The translations under genes were made by a program, and so were the position numbers. Shown piece by piece: positions 57,001 through 64,000 of a stretch of DNA of 64,000 bases. Position 1 is the first letter of the stretch; each line of letters begins with the position of its first letter. Below the pieces are notes generated by a model that was not told the origin of the DNA, did not search any database, and was given only the letters and a program-made list of their open reading frames with translations. The stretch is from Patagioenas fasciata (lineage: Eukaryota > Chordata > Aves > Columbiformes > Columbidae), in contig NW_027288749.1 in the NCBI RefSeq assembly GCF_037038585.1, positions 20,001 through 84,000 of the forward strand, read 5' to 3'.

Positions 57001-58470
57001 GCCTAAGTAGATCTGCCGCTTATTCTTTTGTACTGGCAGCAGATTGTGGAAGTAGAGTATAAAACCCATCCTTATGGAGAGATCTTTGCATTTTAGGCTT
57101 AGTCTAAGTGTCTCAAGTAGCCGGGGTTTTTGATTGGGCCTAATCCATCAGGTCTGATGGCTTTCCTCCTCGTCTCCAGATGAATGTGGTAGAAAATATA
57201 AAGCAAGGAAACGTCCTTTGGCGTATGTTGCCTTGCCTTATTTCCTTCTCATCCTGTTCTCTGTCCCAGCCTGTCTCACTAACCCCTCGTCTGGCTGCAT
57301 GTCTCTTCTTTCCTCTCTCCTTTTCTCAAACTCTCCTGCTTCCTGGCTTTTGTCTTTCCATTCCTCCATTTCAGTCCTGCAGCCCGGCACTAGATTTTCC
57401 TCTTCCCTCCCTTTGGCTTGCTCCCTTCGCTTTCTCCCTTTGTTCCATATCCTTCTTTCCGACTTGTCTCTTGGAGACTTTTGGCCACGCTGGACCCACG
57501 TCTGGGGATGTTTTGGAAACTTGTCAGAGGCCTCACTGGTGACAGGGGAGACAGCAGGCAGTGACAGGCCCAGGGCTGACAGGCTCCCCCTCCCCTAGGG
57601 GGCGCTTGGCTGCCACACCCAGCTGACATAGAACCTTTGTCACAATGCCCGCTACCGTGGTGAGGATGCTGGCACTCTGCGGGTGACAGGGACACAGCAG
57701 GACTTGATGTCAGCTCAGCAATTTCTCAGTTCCCCAAAGAAGTTGAATTCTGCAAATTGCTGCTGTTGCTCTGAAATGATGTCATCAGGTGGGTGTTTTG
57801 GTGTAATACACTGAAAACCAGAGCAGAAATGCTGAAATATTCCCATGGTATGCATGGTCTTAGGAGCAAAGCACGGTGACTCAGCCTAAGGAGATCTGCC
57901 ACTTATTCTTTTGTACTGCCAGCAGATTGTGGGAGTATAAAACCCATCCTTATGGAGAGATCTTTGCATTTTAGACTTAGTATAAGTGTCTCAAGTAGCC
58001 GGGGTTTTTGATAGGTCCTGATCCATCAGGTCTGATGGCTTTTCTCCTTGTCTCCAGATGAATGTGGTAGGAAATATAAAGCAAGGAAACGTCCTTTGGC
58101 CCAGCCTTGCCTTGCTTTATTTCCTTCTCATCCTGTTCTCTGTCCCAGCCTCTCTCACTAACCCCTCGTCTGGCTGCCTGTCTCTTCTTTCCTCTCTCCT
58201 TTTCTCAAACTCTCCTGCTTCCTGGCTTTTGTCTTTCCATTCCTCCATTTCAGTCCTGCAGCCCGGCACTAGATTTTCCTCTTCCCTCCCTTTGGCTTGC
58301 TCCCTTCGCTTTCTCTCTTTGTTCCATATCCTTCTTTCCGACTTGTCTCTTGGAGACTTTTGGCCACGCTGGACCCAAGTCTGGGGATATTTTAGATACT
58401 TTTCAGGGGCCTCGGTGGTGACCAGGGGGGTGACAGCAGGCAGTGACAGGCCCGGGGCTGACAGGCTCCC
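54041..58470 (+). repeat. Five-monomer higher-order repeat, copy B (4,424 bp)
   Basis: Near-identical copy of the preceding 4.4 kb. Differences I can see are few: CGACTAATCC at 54,479 versus CGCCTAATCC, GTAGATC at 57,006 versus GGAGATC, and GGGGGGTGACAGC at 58,425 versus GGGGGGACAGC. This points to a recent duplication by unequal crossing-over. Confidence 0.9.
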
Positions 58471-61400
58471 ACTCCCCTAGGGGGCGCTCGGCTGCCACAC
58501 CCAGCTGACATAGAACCTTTGTCACAATGCCCGCTACCGTGGTGAAGATGCGGGCACTCTGCGGGTGACAGGGACACAGCAGGACTTGGTGTCAGCTCAG
58601 CAATTTCTCACTTCCCCAAAGAAGCTGAATTCTGCAAATTGCTGCTGTTGTTCTTGAAATCATGTCATCAGGTGGGTGTTTTGGTGTAATACACTGAAAA
58701 CCAGAGCAGAAATGCTGAAATATTCCCATGGTATGCATGGTCTTAGGAGCAAAGCACTGTGAGTCAGCCTAAGGAGATCTGCCGCTTATTCTTTTGTACT
58801 GCCAGCAGATTGTGGAAGTAGAGTATAAAAACCCATCCTTATGGAGAGATCTTTGCATTTTAGACTTAGTCTAAGTGTCTCAAGTAGCCGGGGTTTTTGT
58901 TTGGGCCTAATCCATCAGGTCTAGATGGCTTTCCTCCTCGTCTCCAGATGAATGTGGTAGAAAATATAAATCAAGGAAACGTCCTTTGGCGTATTTTGTC
59001 TTGCCTTATTTCCTTCTCATCCTGTTCTCTGTGCCAGCCTCTCTCACTAACCCCCCGTCTGGCTGCCTGTCTCTTCTTTCCTCTCTCCTTTTCTCAAACT
59101 CTCCTGCTTCCTGGCTTTTGTCTTTCCATTCCTCCATTTCAGTCCTGCAGCCCGGCACTAGATTTTCCTCTTCCCTCCCTTTGGCTTGCTCCCTTCGCTT
59201 TCTCCCTTTGTTCCATATCCTTCTTTCCGACTTGTCTCTTGGAGACTTTTGGCCACTCTGGACCCCAGTCTGGGGATGTTTTGGAAACTTTTCAGAGGCC
59301 TTGCTGCTGAGGGGGGAGACAGCAGGCAGTGACAGGCCCGGGGCTGACAGGCTCCCCCTCCCCTAGGGGGCGCTTGGCTGCCACACCCAGCTGACATAGA
59401 ACCTTTGTCACAATGCCCGCTACTGTGGTGAGGATGCGGGCACTCTGCGGGTGACAGGGACACAGCAGGACTTGGTGTCAGCTCAGCAATTTCTGAGTTC
59501 CCCAAAGAAGCTGAATTCTGCAAATCGCTGCTGTTGCTCTTGAAATGATGTCATCAGGTGGGTGTTTTGGTGTAATACACTGAAAACCAGAGCAGAAATG
59601 CTGAAATATTCCCATGGTATGCATGGTCTCTGCACAAAACCACCGTGACTCAGCCTAAGTAGATCTGCCGCTTATTCTTTTATACTGCCATCAGGTTGTG
59701 GAAGTAGAGTATAAAACCATCCTTATGGGGAGATCTTTGCATTTTAGGCTTAGTCTAAGTGTCTCAAGTAGCCGGGGCTTTTGATTGGGACTAATCCATC
59801 AGGTCTGATGGCTTTCCTCCTCGTCTCCAGATGAATGTGGTAGAAAATATAAAGCAAGGAAACATCCTTTGGCCCAGCCTTGCCTTGCCTTATTTCCTTC
59901 TCATCCTGTTCTCTGTCCCAGCCTGTCTCACTAACCCCTCGTCTGGCTGCATGTCTCTTCTTTCCTCTCTCCTTTTCTCAAACTCTCCTGCTTCCTGGCT
60001 TTTGTCCTTCCATTCCTCCATTTCAGTCCTGCAGCCCGGCACTAGATTTTCCTCTTCCCTCCCTTTGGCTTGCTCCCTTCGCTTTCTCCCTTTGTTCCAT
60101 ATCCTTCTTTCCGACTTGTCTCTTGGAGACTTTTGGCCACGCTGGACCCAAGTCTGGGGATGTTTTGGAAATATTTCCGAGGCCTCGCTGGTGATGGGGG
60201 GACAGCAGGCAGTGACAGGCCCGGGGCTGACAGACTCCCCCTCCCCTAGGGGGCGCTCGGCTGCCACACCCAGCTGAAATAGAACCTTTGTTACAATGCC
60301 CGCTACCGTGGTGAGGATGCGGGCACTCTGCGGGTGACAGGGACACAGCAGGACTTGGTGTCAGCTCAGCAAGTTCTCAGTTCCCCAAAGAAGCTGAATT
60401 CTGCAAATTGCTGCTGTTGCTCTTGAAATGACATCATCAGGTGGGTGTTTTGGTGTAATACACTGAAAACCAGAGCAGAAATGCTGAAGTATTCCTATGG
60501 TATTCATGGTCTTAGGAGCAAAGCACCGTGACTCAGCCTAAGTAGATCTGCTGCTTACTCTTTTGTACTGCCAGCAGATTGTGGAAGTAGAGTATAAAAC
60601 CCATCCTTATGGAGAGATCTTTGCATTTTAGGCTTAGTCTAAGTGTCTCAAGTAGCCGGGGTTTTTGATTGGGCCTAATCCATCAGGTCTGATGGCTTTC
60701 CTCCTCGTCTCCAGATGAATGTGGTAGAAAATATAAAGCAAGGAAACGTTCTTTGGCGTATTTTGCCTTGCCTTATTTCCTTCTCATCCTGTTCTCTGTG
60801 CCAGCCTCTCACTAAACCCTCGTCTGGCTGCATATCTCTTCTTTCCTCTCTCCTTTTCTCAAACTCTCCTGCTTCCTGGCTTTTGTCTTTCCATTCCTCC
60901 ATTTCAGTCCTGCAGCCCAGCACTAGATTTTCCTCTTCCCTCCCTTTGGCTTGCTCCCTTCACTTTCTCCCTTTGTTCCATATCCTTCTTTCCGACTTGT
61001 CTCTTGGAGACTTTTGGCCACGCTGGACCCAAGTCTGGGGATGTTTTGGAAACTTTTCCGAGGCCTCGCTGGTGACAGGGGGGACAGCAGGCAGTGACAG
61101 ACCCGGGGCTGATAGGCTCCCCCTCCCCTAGGGGGCGCTCGGCTGCCACACCCAGCTGACATAGAACCTTTGTCACAATGCCCGCTACCGTGGTGAGGAT
61201 GCGGGCACTCTGCGGGTGACAGGGACACAGCAGGACTTGGTGTCAGCTCAGCAATTTCTCAGTTCCCCAAAGAAGCTGAATTCTGCAAATTGCTGCTGTT
61301 TCTGTTGCAATGATGTCATCAGGTGGGTGTTTTGGTGTAATACACTGAAAACCAGAGCAGAAATGCTGAAATATTCCCATGGTATGCATGGTCTTAGGAG

Positions 61401-64000
61401 CAAAGCACCATGACTCAGCCTAAGTAGATCTGCCGCTTATTCTTTTGTACTGCCAGCAGATTGTGGAAGTAGAGTATAAAAACCATCCTTATGGAGAGAT
61501 CTTTGCGTTTTAGGCTTAGTCTAAGTGTCTCAAGTAGCCGGGGTTTTTGATTGGGCCTAATCCATCAGGTCTGATGGCTTTCTTCCTTGTCTCCAGATGA
61601 ATGTGTTAGAAAATATAAAGCAAGGAAATGTCCTTTGGCGTATTTTGCCTTGCCTTATTTCCTTCTCATCCTGTTCTCTGTCCCAGCCTGTCTCACCAAG
61701 CCCAGGCCTGGCTGCATGTCTCTTCTTTCCTCTCTCCTTTTCTCAAACTCTCCTGCTTCCTGGCTTTTGTCTTTCCATTCCTCCATTTCAGTCCTGCAGC
61801 CCGGCACTAGATTTTCCTCTTCCCTCCCTTTGGCTTGCTCCCTTCGCTTTCTCCCTTTGTTCCATATCCTTCTTTCCGACTTGTCTCTAGGAGACTTTTG
61901 GCCACGCTGGACCCAAGTCTGGGGATGTTTTGGAAACTTTTCCGAGGCCTCGCTGGTGACAGGGGGGACAGCAGGCAGTGACAGGCCCGGGGCTGATAGG
62001 CTCCCCCTCCCCTAGGGGGCGCTCGGCTGCCACACCCAGCTGACATAGAACCTTTGTCACAATGCCCGCTACCGTGGTGAGGATGCGGGCACTCTGCGGG
62101 TGACAGGGACACAGCAGGACTTGGTGTCAGCTCAGCAATTTCTCAGTTCCCCAAAGAAGCTGAATTCTGCAAATTGCTGCTGTTGCTCTTGAAATGACGT
62201 CATCAGGTGGGTGTTTTGGTGTAATACACTGAAAACCAGAGCAGAAATGCTGAAATATTCCCATGGTATGCATGGTCTTAGGAGCAAAGCACCGTGACTC
62301 AGCCTAAGGAGTTCTGCCGCTTATTCTTTTGTACTGCCAGCAGATTGTGGAAGTAGAGTATAAAACCCATCCTTATGGAGAGATCTTTGCATTTTAGGCT
62401 TAGTCTAAGTGTCTCAAGTAGCCGGGGTTTTTGATTTGGCTTAATCCATCAGGTCTGATGGCTTTCCTCCTCGTCTCCAGATGAATGTGGTAGAAAATAT
62501 AAAGCAAGGAAACGTCCTTTGGCGTATTTTGCCTTGCCTTATTTCGTTCTCATCCTGTTCTCTGTGCCAGCCTCTCTCACTAACCCCTCGTCTGGCTGCA
62601 TGTCTCTTCTTTCCTCTCTCCTTTTCTCAAACTCTCCTGCTTCCTGGCTTTTGTCTTTCCATTCCTCCATTTCAGTCCTGCAGCCCGGCACTAGATTTTC
62701 CTCTTCCCTCCCTTTGGCTTGCTCCCTTCGCTTTCTCCCTTTGTTCCATATCCTTCTTTCCGACTTGTCTCTTGGAGACTTTTGGCCACGCTGGACCCAA
62801 GTCTGGGGATGTTTTGGAAACTTTTCAGAGGCCTCGCTGCTGAGGGGGGAGACAGCAGGCAGTGACAGGCCCGGGGCTGACAGGCTCCCCCTGCCATAGG
62901 GGGCGCTCGGCTGCCACACCCAGCTGACATAGAACCTTTGTCACAATGCCTGCTACCGTGGTGAGGATGCGGGCACTCTGCGGGTGACAGGGACACAGCA
63001 GGACTTGGTGTCAGCTCAGCAATTTCTCAGTTCCCCAAAGAAGCTGAATTCTGCAGATTGCTGCTGTTGCTCTTGCAATGATGTCATCAGGTGGGTGTTT
63101 TTGTGTAATACACTGAAAACCAGAGCAGAAATGCTGAAATATTCCCATGGTATGCATGGTCTTAGGAGCAAAGCACCGTGACTCAGCCTAAGTAGATCTG
63201 CCGCTTATTCTTTTGTACTGCCAGCAGATTGTGGAAGTAGAGTACAAAACCCATCCTTATGGAGAGATCTTTGCATTTTAGGCTTAGTCTAAGTGTCTCA
63301 AGTAGCCGGGGTTTTTGATTTGGCTTAATCCATCAGGTCTGATGGCTTTCCTCCTTGTCTCCAGATGAATGTGGTAGAAAATATAAAGCAAGGAAACGTC
63401 CTTTGGCGTATTTTGCCTTGCCTTATTTCCTTCTCATCCTGTTCTCTGTGCCAGCCTCTCTCACTAACCCCTCGTCTGGCTGCATGTCTCTTCTTTCCTC
63501 TCTCCTTTTCTCAAACTCTCCTGCTTCCTGGCTTTTGTCTTTCCATTCCTCCATTTCAGTCCTGCAGCCTGGCACTAGATTTTCCTCTTCCCTGCCTTTG
63601 GCTTGCTCCCTTCGCTTTTTCCCTTTGTTCCATATCCTTCTTTCCGACTTGTCTCTTGGAGACTTTTGGCCACGCTGGACCCAAGTCTGGGGATGTTTTG
63701 GAAACTTTTCAGAGGCCTCGCTGCTGAGGGGGGAGACAGCAGGCAGTGACAGGCCCGGGGCTGACAGGCTCCCCCTCCCCTAGGGGGCGCTCGGCTGCCA
63801 CACCCAGCTGACATAGAACCTTTGTTACAATGCCCGCTACCGTGGTGGGGATGCGGGCACTCTGCGGGTGACAGGGACACAGCAGGACTTGGTGTCAGCT
63901 CAGCAATTTCTCAGTTCCCCAAAGAAGCTGAATTCTGCAAATTGCTGCTGTTGCTCTTGAAATGACGTCATCAGGTGGGTGTTTTGGTGTAATACACTGA

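Larger units (their letters stand above)
46999..64000 (+). repeat. Macrosatellite of about 885-bp monomers (19 complete plus partial)
   Basis: Head-to-tail monomers of 878-888 bp. The landmark ATGAATGTG(G/T)TAGAAA-type segment starts at 47,442, 48,327, 49,212, 50,097, 50,983, 51,870, 52,756, 53,634, 54,521, 55,407, 56,294, 57,180, 58,058, 58,947, 59,831, 60,715, 61,597, 62,481 and 63,365. The first monomer begins near 47,001 at CTGACATAGAACC and a partial twentieth runs off the window. Monomer order: a GCGGGCACTC region, CRE-like site, AP-1 site, TATA box, a splice-acceptor-like pyrimidine tract before ATG, about 300 bp of C/T-rich sequence, then a CTCF-like motif. Monomers look about 95% or more alike. 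Open frames of 101-142 codons recur but look like by-products. I do not recognise the satellite family. Confidence 0.97.

Noticed and set aside
47432..63880. Recurrent 101-142-codon frames in the macrosatellite, both strands
   Set aside because: The ATG frame differs between monomers because of a one-base indel, other starts are non-ATG, and the content follows the pyrimidine-rich composition.

Overview
This is vertebrate, most likely avian, repeat-rich chromosomal DNA, probably subtelomeric or from a GC-rich microchromosome or sex-chromosome block. The evidence is a (TTAGGG)n stretch, two fossil endogenous retroviruses of the kinds common in bird genomes (one with an alpharetrovirus-like tRNA-Trp primer site and LTR layout, one ERV-L-like with an LTR edge resembling songbird ERV-L LTRs), and long GC-rich tandem arrays. 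The species assignment is inference. I see no intact cellular protein gene and no rRNA, tRNA or CRISPR locus.

Layout. (1) 1 to about 35,850: one continuous minisatellite of about 20-bp units (19-24 bp), organised into nested higher-order repeats. The main ones are a 2,752-bp tandem duplication near 12.8-18.3 kb and a large block repeated about 9.05 kb apart (about 18.7-24.6 kb and 27.8-33.9 kb), part of which also occurs at about 4.1-7.9 kb. (2) 35,851-35,925: a 48-bp bridge and a short interstitial telomeric repeat. (3) 35,926-36,797: the 5' end of a minus-strand betaretrovirus-like provirus (LTR, primer site, start of gag), cut off at the telomeric repeat. (4) 36,815-40,817: a mosaic of low-copy repeats. 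It holds two related copies of a family of about 0.9-1.1 kb, each with a perfect NFI palindrome, a ladder of exon-like segments at 38.9-39.8 kb, and a 35-bp minisatellite. (5) 40,809-45,079: the 5' half of a minus-strand ERV-L-like provirus (LTR, tRNA-Lys primer site, leader ORF, gag, protease, most of reverse transcriptase), broken by stops and frameshifts. (6) 45,080-45,775: a third copy of the NFI repeat family. (7) 45,776-46,998: unassigned single-copy-looking DNA. (8) About 46,999 to 64,000, running off the window: a macrosatellite of about 885-bp monomers, 19 complete and one partial, with a recent five-monomer (4,424-bp) duplication.

The most interesting part is the macrosatellite. Each monomer carries, in fixed order on the + strand, a CRE-like site, an AP-1 site, a TATA box and a long pyrimidine-rich body. 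The body is followed by a close match to the CTCF core motif, intact in 18 of 19 monomers. This resembles in design (not in sequence) the CTCF-bearing macrosatellites DXZ4 and D4Z4, and the CTCF-associated promoters of subtelomeric TERRA transcripts. It could be a tandem array of promoters and insulators rather than inert satellite DNA. The many long open frames in both arrays look like by-products of repeat composition, not genes.
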